From the NCBI GenBank assembly GCA_000719025.1, contig JODP01000008.1, positions 124,001 through 188,000 of the forward strand: a stretch of DNA of 64,000 nucleotides, written 5' to 3'. Of the stretch, positions 52,080-61,106 are shown piece after piece. This DNA is from Kineosporia aurantiaca JCM 3230 (GTDB lineage Bacteria > Actinomycetota > Actinomycetes > Actinomycetales > Kineosporiaceae). Positions within the stretch are counted from its first letter, which is position 1. The number at the start of each line of letters is the position of its first letter. The notes under the pieces were generated by a model. The model was given only the letters and a program-made list of their open reading frames with translations, was not told where the DNA came from and searched no databases. Both the position numbers and the translations under genes were made by a program.

Positions 52080-52760
52080 ATGACGGTACAGAGCGTTCCG
52101 CAGGCCCGGTCGGTCCGGACCAGCCCGGTCAGCCCGGTGAGCCTGGTGACGCGGATCGCGGTCGCGGCGGCCGATCAGCTCAGCCGGGTCGGGGTGGTGA
52201 CCCTGCTGCAGGGGCAGGCCGGTCTGAAGGTCGTGAACGACGAGCGGGCCGAGAGCGATCTCCTGATTCTGGCGACGCCGCGACTGGACAGTCGGGCGGT
52301 GTCCTTGTTGCGGCGCTCGGCGGCGGTAACTCCTCGTCCGGTGGTCTTGGTGGTGGATGAGATCAGTGAGCAGGAGCTGATCCTGGCGGTGGAGTGCCGG
52401 GTGCTGGCCGTGCTGCCGCGCGCGGCGACCACGGGGGAACTTCTGGTGCGCAGCGTGCGCTCGGTGATGGACGGTGGCGGTGTGCTGCCCGCGCCACTGG
52501 TGGGTGATCTGCTGAAGTATCTGCGGGCCCTGCAGAAGGACGTGCTGCAGGAGGCCGGGTTGGGGGCGGCCGGTCTGACCCCCCGTGAGGTGGAGGTGAT
52601 CCGGTTGATGGCGGACGGTCTGGAGACCACCGAGATCGGGGCCCGGCTCGGGTACTCGGGGCGGACGGTCAAGGGAGTCATCCACCAGGTGGCCCGAAAG
52701 CACCAGCTGCGCAACCGGTCGCACATCATCGCTCATGCCATGCGGTCGGGCGTCATCTGA
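52080..52760 (+). CDS. LuxR/NarL-type regulator with receiver lacking the phospho-Asp
   Basis: 226 residues. A degenerate receiver-like domain (VTRIAVAAADQLSRVGVVTL) lacks the phospho-acceptor: the segment SDLLILATPRLD has Ala where Asp is expected. The C-terminal LuxR helix-turn-helix is LTPREVEVIRLMADGLETTE then GYSGRTVKGVIHQVARKHQL. ATG 52080 follows GAGGAGAAAACC. Atypical response regulators of this kind do not need a kinase and may respond to ligands or protein partners. The 3' end overlaps the convergent TIM-barrel gene by 28 bp. Confidence 0.87.
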   Translation: MTVQSVPQARSVRTSPVSPVSLVTRIAVAAADQLSRVGVVTLLQGQAGLKVVNDERAESDLLILATPRLDSRAVSLLRRSAAVTPRPVVLVVDEISEQELILAVECRVLAVLPRAATTGELLVRSVRSVMDGGGVLPAPLVGDLLKYLRALQKDVLQEAGLGAAGLTPREVEVIRLMADGLETTEIGARLGYSGRTVKGVIHQVARKHQLRNRSHIIAHAMRSGVI

Positions 52761-53617
52761 TCGTCGCCGGGGTCCCTGGGCTCCAGCAAACTGAGCGTCG
52801 AGTCGCGGGCCCGGCGCAGGGCCTCCTCGAGAGGGAGCCCCCGATGCTCGTCGGACAGCATCTCCACCCCCCAGGGACCGGTGAAGCCGGCCGTGCTCAG
52901 CACGTCGACGAAGCCGGGCAGGTCGAACGAACCCTCGCCCGGGTAGCGCCGGCGGTCGCGGGTGTCCTCGAAAAGCGTTCCGATCGGCTCCGGATCGGCG
53001 TCGTTCAGTTCGACGTTCACCACCAGGCCGGGGGTGAGGCACGCGGCCAGCGCCTTGAGGGAGGTGCCAGCCCGGAAGACGTGCCAGGCGTCGACGCAGA
53101 GCCCGAAGGCGGGATGGTCCACCCGCCGGGCCAGTTCGGCCCCTTGCGGCAGCGATCCCACCAGGGCGAACGGCAGGGGTTCCAGAGCCAGCCGGAATCC
53201 GAGATCGGCTGCCTCGCGGGCCAGGATCCGGGCCGGCTCCACGAACGGCCCGAGGTCGGCGACCGGTTCACCGAAGGCCGTGCCCAGTTTCACCGTTCCC
53301 GCGCCCAGGGTGGTCGCGGCCGCGGTGAGGAGTTCCCAGCGCGGCCGCCAGAGAGCGGCATCCAGCCACCAGTCGGTCAGCAGCTCGACCTCGACGTAGC
53401 GCAGCCCGGCGGTCCGGATCTGCCGGGCAAGGTCCTCGATCCCGATCGTCGCGGCCACCACCTCCAGATCGCCCTGGGCCAGGCCGATCCCGGCCCAGCC
53501 CCCGGCCGCCACCGCGCGCACCCGTTCCTCGACCGGGATCGGGCTGACTTCGGGCTCGTCCCGGGGGCGCACGGCGCCGGCGCTGGTCCAGCAGGTCGCC
53601 AGGAGTTCGGCGGCCAT
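52733..53617 (-). CDS. Sugar phosphate isomerase/epimerase-like TIM-barrel protein (IolE/IolI-like)
   Basis: 294 residues, AP-endonuclease-2-type TIM barrel. Conserved metal-ligand segments: YVEVELLTDWWL (Glu), LEPLPF (Glu), LCVDAWHVFRAG (Asp/His), VELND and WGVEMLSDEHRGLPLEEAL (Glu). Such proteins isomerise or dehydrate inosose and ketoses, as in IolE, IolH or IolI. It is the last gene of the leftward catabolic unit; the USP stop is 1 bp from its start, showing tight coupling. The exact reaction is open. Confidence 0.85.
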   Translation of the reverse strand: MAAELLATCWTSAGAVRPRDEPEVSPIPVEERVRAVAAGGWAGIGLAQGDLEVVAATIGIEDLARQIRTAGLRYVEVELLTDWWLDAALWRPRWELLTAAATTLGAGTVKLGTAFGEPVADLGPFVEPARILAREAADLGFRLALEPLPFALVGSLPQGAELARRVDHPAFGLCVDAWHVFRAGTSLKALAACLTPGLVVNVELNDADPEPIGTLFEDTRDRRRYPGEGSFDLPGFVDVLSTAGFTGPWGVEMLSDEHRGLPLEEALRRARDSTLSLLEPRDPGDDQMTPDRMA

Positions 53618-53618
53618 C

Positions 53619-54032
53619 TCAGCGACCGCCCTTGACGACCAGCACGGGGATCTCGGCGGTCAGGATGATTTCCTGGGTGATGCTGCCGAGGATGAGCTTG
53701 CCGACCGGGGTGCGACGCCGGGCGCCGATCACCAGGAGATCGGCCCCGGCCTGCTCGGCCAGCGTCAGGATGGTGCCCGCGGTCTCCCGGACCTCGCCCG
53801 GCGCCGCGGCCAGGCGCAGGTCCCAGGTGAACCCGGTGAGGCCGGCGTCCTCCAGCACCTTGGCCATCTCGTCCGACAGGCCCGCCTGGTGGGCGGCCCG
53901 GACATCGAGGTCGACGACATCGGTGAGCTGGATGACGGTCAGCGTCGTCCGACGTTGCACCGCCTGCTGGACTGCCTCCCGAAGGGCGGTGTAGCCGGTC
54001 GTGGAGGGAACATGAGCGACAGCGACGGTCAT
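53619..54032 (-). CDS. Universal stress protein (UspA family)
   Basis: 137 residues, single Usp domain. The N-terminal MTVAVAHVPSTTGYTALREA and the C-terminal ATP-binding-like motif LVIGARRRTPVGKLILGSIT then EIPVLVVKGGR match the family. It lies inside the catabolic unit between the SDR and TIM-barrel genes, 37 bp after the SDR gene, so it is co-expressed with sugar catabolism. Confidence 0.88.
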   Translation of the reverse strand: MTVAVAHVPSTTGYTALREAVQQAVQRRTTLTVIQLTDVVDLDVRAAHQAGLSDEMAKVLEDAGLTGFTWDLRLAAAPGEVRETAGTILTLAEQAGADLLVIGARRRTPVGKLILGSITQEIILTAEIPVLVVKGGR

Positions 54033-54069
54033 CGGATCCTCCGTGGGGTGGGTGTTTCCAGGACGCTGG

Positions 54070-54843
54070 TCATGCGTAGGGCCCGATGACGACCTGATCC
54101 CAGTCGATGATCGAGCCGGTGACCACCCCGCTGCGATCGGACAGCAGGAGGACGACGAAGTCGGCGATCTCGTCCACCTGCCCCAGCTTTCCCATCGGCA
54201 GGTCCCGCCCGGCCTTCTCCAGCCAGTCGTCCCCCGCCCCGTGGAAGCGGCGCTGGATCGCGTCCTCTCCCTCGGTCTCGGTCCAGCCGATGTTCACCCC
54301 GTTGATCCGGATCCGGTCCCAGCGGTGGGCGAAAGCGGCGTTGCGGGTCAGGCCCGCCAGCCCGGCCTTGGCCGCGCTGTAGGGCAGCAGGTAGGGCTGG
54401 CCGCCGTGGGCGGCCATCGAGACGATGTTGACGATCGTGCCCGCGGCCCGGCGGGCCCTCATGTCGCGGACGGCGGCCTGCATGGTCAGGAACGGGGCGC
54501 GCAGGTTGATCGCAATGTGTGCGTCGAACAGCGTCACGTCGGTGTCCAGCAGCGTGCCCCGGCTGGTCAGGCCGGCAGCGTTGACCAGACTGTCGACCCG
54601 GCCGAACCGGTCGATGGCGGCCTGTACGCAGGACTGTGCCTGCACCGGGTCGCTCAGGTCGGACTGGACGAAGAACGCCCGCTCCGGCGGGAGATCGTCG
54701 GCGAGGGCCCGGCCAACCTCGGGTCGCCGCCCGCTGAAGGTGACCGAGGCGCCTTCCCGGACGGCGGCCCGGACCACTCCGGCCCCGACTCCCTGAGTTC
54801 CCCCACAGACCAGGACCACCCGATCCTTCAGCACGGGTATCAC
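54070..54843 (-). CDS. Short-chain dehydrogenase/reductase in the catabolic cluster
   Basis: 257 residues. NAD(P) loop VCGGTQGVGAGVVRAAVREG, NAA motif VNAAGLTSRG, catalytic Ser in VNIVSMAAHGG and Tyr/Lys in PYSAAKAG. The C-terminal half (GWTETEGEDAIQRRFHGAG, LGQVDEIADFVVLLLSD) is typical of sugar/polyol SDRs. The GTG 54843 start abuts the TAG of the ABC ATPase gene (TAGGTG), so translation is coupled. Probably oxidises or reduces an intermediate of the imported sugar. Confidence 0.88.
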   Translation of the reverse strand: MIPVLKDRVVLVCGGTQGVGAGVVRAAVREGASVTFSGRRPEVGRALADDLPPERAFFVQSDLSDPVQAQSCVQAAIDRFGRVDSLVNAAGLTSRGTLLDTDVTLFDAHIAINLRAPFLTMQAAVRDMRARRAAGTIVNIVSMAAHGGQPYLLPYSAAKAGLAGLTRNAAFAHRWDRIRINGVNIGWTETEGEDAIQRRFHGAGDDWLEKAGRDLPMGKLGQVDEIADFVVLLLSDRSGVVTGSIIDWDQVVIGPYA

Positions 54844-55659
54844 CTATCGCTTGAGTTCGTGCGACAGCTCGGAGAGTTCGTCCCCGCCGGCCATCATCCG
54901 GGTGAGCTCGTCCAGGGCGACCTCGGAGCGTTTGCGGTCCAGCACGGCCCGGCCGAGCTTGAGGATGATGAAGTGGTCCCCGACCAGGTAGGCGTGGTGC
55001 GGGTTGTGGGTGATGAACACGACCCCGAGCCCGGCGTCGCGGGCGGCCGCGATGTACTTCAGCACCACGCCGGACTGCTTCACGCCCAGAGCGGCGGTCG
55101 GCTCGTCGAGGATCAGGACCCGGGCGCCGAAGTACACGGCCCGGGCGATCGCCACGCACTGCCGCTGGCCGCCGGAGAGGTTGCCGATCGGCTGGTCGAT
55201 GTCCTTGACCACGATGCCCATCTTGCGCAGTTCCTGGTCGGCGATCTGCCGCATCTCCCTGATCTTCAGGCCGGAGAGCGGGAACCGGCTGCCGGTCATC
55301 TCCGAGCCGAGGAAGAAGTTGCGCCAGACCTCCATCAGCGAGACCACCGCGAGATCCTGGTAGACGGTGGCGATCCCGTGGGCCAGCGCGTCCCGGGGCG
55401 AGGAGAAACTGACCGGCTCACCGTCGACCCGGACCGTGCCCTCGCTGTGTGGGTGCAGTCCGGAGATGATCTTGATCAGGGTCGACTTGCCCGCCCCGTT
55501 GTCGCCCAGCACGCAGGTGACGTCGCCGGCGTTGACAGTGAGATTGATGTCCTTCAGGGCCCGGATCGGCCCGTAGGTCTTGCCGACCTGCTCCATCTGC
55601 ACCAGCGACTCGCCCTTGCTCAGGCTGTCGTCGGCGTGGTCGGTGATCGTGTCGGTCAT
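54844..55659 (-). CDS. Sugar ABC transporter ATP-binding protein, single-domain
   Basis: 271 residues with one ABC domain. Walker A is LGDNGAGKSTLIKIISGLHP, the Q-loop region YQDLAVV, the signature LSGGQRQCVAIARAV, Walker B VLILDEPTAALG and the H-loop FITHNPHH. Unlike RbsA/XylG (two tandem ABC domains, about 500 residues) this is the half-size FrcA type. ATG 55659 begins the conserved frame; a start at 55698 would overlap the permease. It works with the permease and binding protein encoded directly upstream. Confidence 0.92.
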   Translation of the reverse strand: MTDTITDHADDSLSKGESLVQMEQVGKTYGPIRALKDINLTVNAGDVTCVLGDNGAGKSTLIKIISGLHPHSEGTVRVDGEPVSFSSPRDALAHGIATVYQDLAVVSLMEVWRNFFLGSEMTGSRFPLSGLKIREMRQIADQELRKMGIVVKDIDQPIGNLSGGQRQCVAIARAVYFGARVLILDEPTAALGVKQSGVVLKYIAAARDAGLGVVFITHNPHHAYLVGDHFIILKLGRAVLDRKRSEVALDELTRMMAGGDELSELSHELKR

Positions 55660-55660
55660 C

Positions 55661-56725
55661 TCAGCCCACCTTCCGGGCGCTCGAGAGTCGCTTGACATAG
55701 AGGTTGACCATGACCGCGAGCAGGAGCATGACCCCGAGGAAGGCCTTGAACCAGTTCGGGTCCCAGCCCGCGTAGACGATGCAGAGGCTGGTCATGCCGA
55801 AGATGAAGGCGCCGATGGCGACGCCGATGCTGTTGCCGTAGCCGCCGGTGAGCAGGGTGCCGCCGACCACCGCGGCGATGATGTAGAGGAACTCGTTGCC
55901 CACCCCGTTGCCGGCCTGGAGCGTGTTGAAGTTGTAGAGGTAGTGCATCCCGCTGAACCAGCAGAGGAAGGCCACCGTCATGAACAGGCCGACCTTGACC
56001 CGCAGCACCGGGACGCCGACCGCGCGGGCAGAGGCGGCGTTGCCGCCGACCGCGTAGATCCAGTTGCCGATCCGGGTGCGCTGCAGCACGTAGGCGGACA
56101 GCCCGGCGAACAGCAACCACCAGATCACGGTGATCTGCAGGGTGACCGAGCCGATCTGGAACTCGTGGGCGAAGATCCAGTTCAGGGACGCGTACCCGTC
56201 CATCTGGTTGATGTTCGGGCTGGACACCGAACCGGTGACCACCTTGGTGACTCCGAGGTTGGCGCCCTGCAGGACGAAGAACGTCCCCAGGGTGATCAGG
56301 AAGCTCGGGATGCCGGTCTTCATCACCAGGTACCCGTTCAGGAAACCGATCACCAGACTGGCGACCAGCGAGAGCAGGGCGCCGACCCAGAGGTTGATCC
56401 CCAGGTCCCAGCAGAACATGGCGTTGAACAAGCCCGCCGAGGTGACCAGAACGCCTGCGGAGAGGTCGAACTCGCCGCCGATCATCAGCATCCCGACCGC
56501 CACCGCGACGATCCCGATGGTGGACGACTGGTAGAGCACGGTGAAGAAGGACGACGCCGTGCGGAAGGCCGGGGCGGTGATGAGGAAGAAGATGAAGATG
56601 ACGACGGCGGCGAGCAGCGCGCCGACCTCGGGACGGGCCAGCAGTCGGTTGGACAGGCCCAGGGAGACCCGGTTGGAGGCCTCGGACGGGGCCGGGCCGG
56701 TCTCGGTGGTGACGGGTGTACTCAT
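55661..56725 (-). CDS. Sugar ABC transporter permease (RbsC/FrcC-like)
   Basis: 354 residues with about ten membrane helices. Characteristic BPD_transp_2 sequence: GIVAVAVGMLMIGGEFDLSA near the middle of the N-terminal half, GIPSFLITLGTFFVLQGANL, then GNAASARAVGVPVLRVKVGL (EAA-like coupling loop). The start ATG 56725 follows AAGGAGGACC. Part of a carbohydrate import system with the flanking ATPase and lipoprotein genes. Confidence 0.92.
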   Translation of the reverse strand: MSTPVTTETGPAPSEASNRVSLGLSNRLLARPEVGALLAAVVIFIFFLITAPAFRTASSFFTVLYQSSTIGIVAVAVGMLMIGGEFDLSAGVLVTSAGLFNAMFCWDLGINLWVGALLSLVASLVIGFLNGYLVMKTGIPSFLITLGTFFVLQGANLGVTKVVTGSVSSPNINQMDGYASLNWIFAHEFQIGSVTLQITVIWWLLFAGLSAYVLQRTRIGNWIYAVGGNAASARAVGVPVLRVKVGLFMTVAFLCWFSGMHYLYNFNTLQAGNGVGNEFLYIIAAVVGGTLLTGGYGNSIGVAIGAFIFGMTSLCIVYAGWDPNWFKAFLGVMLLLAVMVNLYVKRLSSARKVG

Positions 56726-56750
56726 GACAGGTCCTCCTTGGCTCGGTGAA

Positions 56751-57737
56751 TCAGCGGGTGTTCTGCTTCACGAACGGAAGGATCTGCGCGATGTTCGCCT
56801 TGTCCACGAACGACGGGCCGGTCAGGACGGCCTTGCCGCCGCCCATGATGTTGCCGTTCTTCTTGTACAGATACAGCTCGGTGATGGCCAGATAGCCCTG
56901 CAGATAGGGCTGTTGGTCGATGAAGAACTGGATGCTGCCGTCGGCCACCGCCTGGGCCGCGTCCGGGTTGGTGTCGAACGTGCCGATCTTGGCCTTGGAC
57001 CCGGCGCCCTGGACGGCCTTGACCGCGTCCAGGCCCTGGGCCGCCCCCAGGGTGATGATCCAGTTGATCGACTTGTCCTGCTGCAGCTTGGCCTGGATGG
57101 CGGAGGTGACGGCCGCGTCGTCGGCCCCGTTGACCTGGAGGTTCTCGGTGTTGGGGAAGGAGTCCTTCACCCCGGCGCAGCGGTCCTCCAGGGCGACCGA
57201 GCCGGTCTGCTGGATGGTGCAGAGGATCTTGGTGGCGCCATCGTCGGCCGCGCGCTTGCCGGCGCCCTGACCGCCGAGCCGCTCGTCGGCGGCGAAGTGC
57301 ACCAGCGAGCCGGCCTGCTGGTAGAAGTTCAGGCCGGAGTTGAAGCTGTCCACCGGAATGCCCGCCGCCACGGCCTTCTTGATCGTCGGGATCAGCGCCT
57401 CGGGCGTCACCAGGGTGGTGGCGATCCCGTCGACCTTGGAGTCGATGGCGTTCTGGATCAGGGTGGCCTGGTTGCTGGCGGTGGGGTCGGAGGAGTACTT
57501 CAGGGTCGATCCGGTGTCCTTGGCCGCCTGCTGGGCCCCGGCCTTGATCCGGTCCCAGAAGGTGTCGCCGGGGGTCTCGTGGGTGACCATGGCGAAGGTG
57601 TAGCCGGAGTCCCCACCGCCGCCCCCGGAACCGGAGTCGGTGCTCTTGGGCTTGCCGCCGTCGCTGCACGCGGAGACGGCGACGAGGGTCACCACCGCGA
57701 TGACGGCCGTGAATCCTGATGCTCTGGTGATCTTCAT
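56751..57737 (-). CDS. Sugar-binding lipoprotein of the ABC importer
   Basis: 328 residues. A signal peptide with lipobox VSAC (Cys24) is followed by a Gly/Ser linker and a periplasmic-binding-protein 4 (RbsB-like) domain: YTFAMVTHETPGDTFWDRIK, VDGIATTLVTPEALIP, VDSFNSG, then IGTFDTNPDAAQAVADGSIQ and FFIDQQPYLQGYLAI. This is the cluster B solute receptor for pentoses, hexoses or inositols. Located between the aldehyde dehydrogenase and permease genes in the same unit. Confidence 0.92.
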   Translation of the reverse strand: MKITRASGFTAVIAVVTLVAVSACSDGGKPKSTDSGSGGGGGDSGYTFAMVTHETPGDTFWDRIKAGAQQAAKDTGSTLKYSSDPTASNQATLIQNAIDSKVDGIATTLVTPEALIPTIKKAVAAGIPVDSFNSGLNFYQQAGSLVHFAADERLGGQGAGKRAADDGATKILCTIQQTGSVALEDRCAGVKDSFPNTENLQVNGADDAAVTSAIQAKLQQDKSINWIITLGAAQGLDAVKAVQGAGSKAKIGTFDTNPDAAQAVADGSIQFFIDQQPYLQGYLAITELYLYKKNGNIMGGGKAVLTGPSFVDKANIAQILPFVKQNTR

Positions 57738-57777
57738 TGATCTTCTCTCTCAGGAGGTGGAGTTCTCCGGCCGGGAC

Positions 57778-59241
57778 CTACCAGTCGACGGCGATGTACT
57801 TCGTCTCGGTGAAGGCCAGCAGTCCCTCGACCCCGCCCTCGCGGCCGAGACCGCTTTCCTTGACCCCGCCGAACGGGGCCGCGGGATCGGAGACCAGTCC
57901 GCGGTTGAGGCCGACCATGCCGGCCTCGATCGCCTCACTGACCCGGAGTCCCCGGCCCAGATCGGCGGTGTAGACGTACGAGACCAGGCCGTACTCGGTC
58001 TGGTTGGCCAACTCGACCGCCTCGGCCTCGGTGGCGAAGGTGACGATCGGCGCGACCGGCCCGAAGATCTCGGTCCGCAGGATCCCGGCGTCCGCGGTCA
58101 CCTCGGTCAGGACGGTGGGCGGGTAGTAGTAGCCGGCCCCGTCCGGAACGGTGCCGCCGATCCGCGCCCGGGCCCCGGCCCTGACCGCGTCCTCGACCAG
58201 GCCGGCCACCTTGTCGCGGGTCTTGGCGTTCACCAGCGGCCCGAGGGTGGTGCCCTCGACATACCCCGGTCCCATCCTCAGGCCACCCATGGCCTCGGCG
58301 AGCCGCACCGCGAACCGGTCGGCAATGCCCTTCTGGACGAAGAACCGGTTGGCCGCGGTGCAGGCCTCCCCGCCGTTGCGCATCTTCGCCACCATGGCCC
58401 CCGCGATCGCCGCGTCCAGATCGGCATCGTCGAAGACCAGGAACGGGGCGTTCCCGCCGAGCTCCATCGAGCTGTTCACGATGTGCTCGTTGGCGAGATT
58501 CAGCAGCGTCCGGCCGACTTCGGTGGAGCCGGTGAACGAGAGCTTGCGCACCCGTGGGTCGGCCAGCATCGCGGCGACGACCGGGCCGGACTGCCGGGAG
58601 GGCAACACATTGAGGACGCCCGCGGGCAGGCCCGCCTCAACCATCAGTTCGGCGATGGCCAGGGCGGTCAGCGGGGTCTCGCCGGCCGGTTTGAGGACGG
58701 TGGTGCATCCGGCCGCCAGAGCGGGGGCGATCTTGCGGGCGGCCATGGCGGCCGGGAAGTTCCAGGGGGTCACCAGGACGGCGATCCCGACCGGCTGACG
58801 CAGCACGATGATCTTGTTGGTGCCGGCCGGCGCGGTCTGGATCTCACCGCGCACCCGGACCGCCTCCTCGGCGTACCACCGGAAGAACTCCGCCGAGTAG
58901 AGCACCTCGCCCCGCGCGTCCGGCAGCGCCTTGCCGTTCTCGGCGCTGATCAGGACGGCCAGGTCCTCGGCCCGCTCGACCATCAGTTCGTAGGTGCGCC
59001 GCAGGATGTCCGAACGCTGGCGGGGCGCCGTGGCGGCCCAGTCCGGCGCGGCCGACTCGGCCGCGTCGACACAGGCGATGGCGTCGTCCACGGTTCCGCT
59101 CGCGACCCGGGCCAACGAGCTCCCGGTGGCCGGGTCGAGGACCTCGAACGTGGCGCCGTCACCCGCTTCCCGATGCTCGCCGCCGATGATCAGCCGGGTG
59201 GGAATCCCGGCCACCACCTTTTGCATCCGGGTGGCGTTCAC
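57778..59241 (-). CDS. NAD(P)-dependent succinate-semialdehyde-dehydrogenase-like aldehyde dehydrogenase
   Basis: 487 residues. TPWNFPAAMAARKIAPALAA and FTGSTEVGRTLL bind cofactor; the catalytic Glu is in MELGGNAPFLVFDDADLD and Cys in NGGEACTAANRFF. The sequence groups with GabD-type SSADH, not with the CoA-acylating IolA/MmsA expected in classical inositol catabolism. It would therefore oxidise a semialdehyde to a free acid. GTG 59241 overlaps the iolD stop (GTGA), favouring this start over ATG 59226. Confidence 0.88.
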   Translation of the reverse strand: MNATRMQKVVAGIPTRLIIGGEHREAGDGATFEVLDPATGSSLARVASGTVDDAIACVDAAESAAPDWAATAPRQRSDILRRTYELMVERAEDLAVLISAENGKALPDARGEVLYSAEFFRWYAEEAVRVRGEIQTAPAGTNKIIVLRQPVGIAVLVTPWNFPAAMAARKIAPALAAGCTTVLKPAGETPLTALAIAELMVEAGLPAGVLNVLPSRQSGPVVAAMLADPRVRKLSFTGSTEVGRTLLNLANEHIVNSSMELGGNAPFLVFDDADLDAAIAGAMVAKMRNGGEACTAANRFFVQKGIADRFAVRLAEAMGGLRMGPGYVEGTTLGPLVNAKTRDKVAGLVEDAVRAGARARIGGTVPDGAGYYYPPTVLTEVTADAGILRTEIFGPVAPIVTFATEAEAVELANQTEYGLVSYVYTADLGRGLRVSEAIEAGMVGLNRGLVSDPAAPFGGVKESGLGREGGVEGLLAFTETKYIAVDW

Positions 59242-61106
59242 AGGTAGAGCCTCTGCGCCGCGACCTGCTCGTCGTACTCCTTGCGGGCCTCCTGGGTGCT
59301 GTCGAGTTCGGAGACCTCCGGCACCGGCACGTCCCACCAGGCGCCGGACCCCCCGAACCGGCCCTTGGCGTCCACCTTGGTGTAGATGACCACCGAGTTC
59401 GGCCGGCCGGCGGCCTCGCTCAGGGCGGCCCTGAGCTCGTGCGGGGTGCTCGCGGAGAGGACGTCGGCGCCCAGGCTCGCGGCGCCGGCGGCCAGGTCGA
59501 TCGGGACCCGCTCGTCGGAGAACTGCCCGTCCTCGGCGCGATAGGTGAAACGGGTGGCGAAGCCCTGGGATCCGCGGGTTTCCGAGAGCGCGGCGATGGA
59601 TCCGTAGCCGAAGTTGTCGACCAGGATCACAGTGATCTTCATGCCCTCCTGGACCGCGGTCATCAGCTCCTGATTGGCCAGCAGGAAGGTGCCGTCGCCG
59701 ATCAGGCAGAACACGTCGCGGGTGGGATCGGCGAGCTTGTTCCCGACCGCCCCGGCGATCTCGTACCCCATGCAGGAGTTGCCGTACTCCAGGTCGTAGG
59801 CCTTCGGGTCGGACGGGCGCCAGAGCCGGTGCAGGTCGCCCGGCATCGACCCGGCCGCGTTGATCACCACGTGGTGATCCCCGGCGGCCTCGTTCACCAG
59901 GCCGATGGCCGCCTCCTGGGACAGGGTCGCGCCGTCGGACATCCCCACGATGCGATCGCGTTCGCCGCGCCAGTCGTCCGCCGCGCGCTCGGCCTCGGCC
60001 CGGTAGTCCGGGTCGACCGTGTAGCCGGCGAGCAGTTCGCTCAGCTCGACGATCGACTCGCGGGCGTCGCCCACCACGGCGGTGGCCGACTCCTTGAGGG
60101 CGTCGGGCTCGGTGACGTTGAGGTTGACGAACTGGACGTCCGGACGGGCAAACAAGGTGTTGGACGCGGTGGTGAAATCCGTGTACCGGGTGCCGATCCC
60201 GATGATCACGTCGGCGTCGTGGGCCAGCTTGTTCGCGAAGGCGGTGCCCGAGGCGCCGATCGCGTTGACCATCTGCGGGTGCTGCCACGGAAGACTGGCC
60301 TTGCCGGCCTGGGTGACGCCGACCGGAATCCCGGTGCGCCGGGCGAATTCGGCGAGTTCGGCCGTGGCCGCGGAGTAGATCACCCCACCCCCGGCGATAA
60401 TGACCGGCCGCCGGGCCCCGGCGATGACCTGGGCGGCCCGGCGCAGGGCGGCCCGGTCGGCCCGGGCGCGGGGGACGAACCAGGTGCGGGGCCGGAACAG
60501 CAGGGTGGGGAAGTCCCAGGCCTCGGCCTGCACGTCCTGCGGCAGCGCGAGCGTGACCGCGCCGGTGTCGGCCGGACTGGTCAGGGTTCGCATCGCCTCC
60601 ATCAGCGCGGTCGGCAGCTGGTCCGGCCGGTTGATCCGGTCCCAGTACCGGCTGACCGCCTTGAACGCGTCGTTGGCCGAATGGTCCCAGGAGAAGGGGG
60701 ATTCCAGTTGCTGAAGGACGGGGCCGGTGCGTCGGCTGGCGAAGATGTCGCTGGGCAGGCAGAGCACCGGCAGCCGGTTGACCGTCGCGGTGGCGGCGCC
60801 GGTGATCATGTTGGTGGCGCCGGGCCCGATCGAGGTGGAGCAGGCCAGGGCGCCCAGGCGGTTGCGCTGCTTGGCGTAGCCGGTGGCCATGTGCACCATG
60901 CCCTGCTCGTTGCGGGCCTGGTACAGCCGGAAGTCCTTGCGGTACTGGAGCAGGGCCTGGCCGACACCGGCCACGTTGCCGTGCCCGAAGATGCCGATGG
61001 CGCCCCCGAAGAAGGGACTGCTCTCGCCGTCCCGCTCGACCTGCTGCGCGGCAAGGAATTTCACCAGGGCCTGACCGACGGTCAGACGTTGGGTTGAGGA
61101 GGTCAC
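59238..61106 (-). CDS. iolD: 3D-(3,5/4)-trihydroxycyclohexane-1,2-dione acylhydrolase
   Basis: 622 residues, ThDP-dependent. IolD opens the trihydroxycyclohexanedione ring to 5-deoxy-glucuronate in myo-inositol breakdown. N-terminal pyrimidine-binding part: FGGAIGIFGHGNVAGVGQAL, ARNEQGMVHMATGYAKQRNR. Middle domain: GRRPVIIAGGGVIYS-like segment. C-terminal ThDP/Mg motif: LIGDGTFLLANQELMTAV then VDNFGYGSIAALSE (GDG-N). The length is typical (about 620-640). GTG 61106 overlaps the iolB stop, so iolB-iolD are translationally coupled. Confidence 0.93.
   Translation of the reverse strand: MTSSTQRLTVGQALVKFLAAQQVERDGESSPFFGGAIGIFGHGNVAGVGQALLQYRKDFRLYQARNEQGMVHMATGYAKQRNRLGALACSTSIGPGATNMITGAATATVNRLPVLCLPSDIFASRRTGPVLQQLESPFSWDHSANDAFKAVSRYWDRINRPDQLPTALMEAMRTLTSPADTGAVTLALPQDVQAEAWDFPTLLFRPRTWFVPRARADRAALRRAAQVIAGARRPVIIAGGGVIYSAATAELAEFARRTGIPVGVTQAGKASLPWQHPQMVNAIGASGTAFANKLAHDADVIIGIGTRYTDFTTASNTLFARPDVQFVNLNVTEPDALKESATAVVGDARESIVELSELLAGYTVDPDYRAEAERAADDWRGERDRIVGMSDGATLSQEAAIGLVNEAAGDHHVVINAAGSMPGDLHRLWRPSDPKAYDLEYGNSCMGYEIAGAVGNKLADPTRDVFCLIGDGTFLLANQELMTAVQEGMKITVILVDNFGYGSIAALSETRGSQGFATRFTYRAEDGQFSDERVPIDLAAGAASLGADVLSASTPHELRAALSEAAGRPNSVVIYTKVDAKGRFGGSGAWWDVPVPEVSELDSTQEARKEYDEQVAAQRLYL

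Noticed and set aside
59439..61097. 552-codon plus-strand open frame
   Set aside because: Antisense to iolD; composition is that of a shadow frame.
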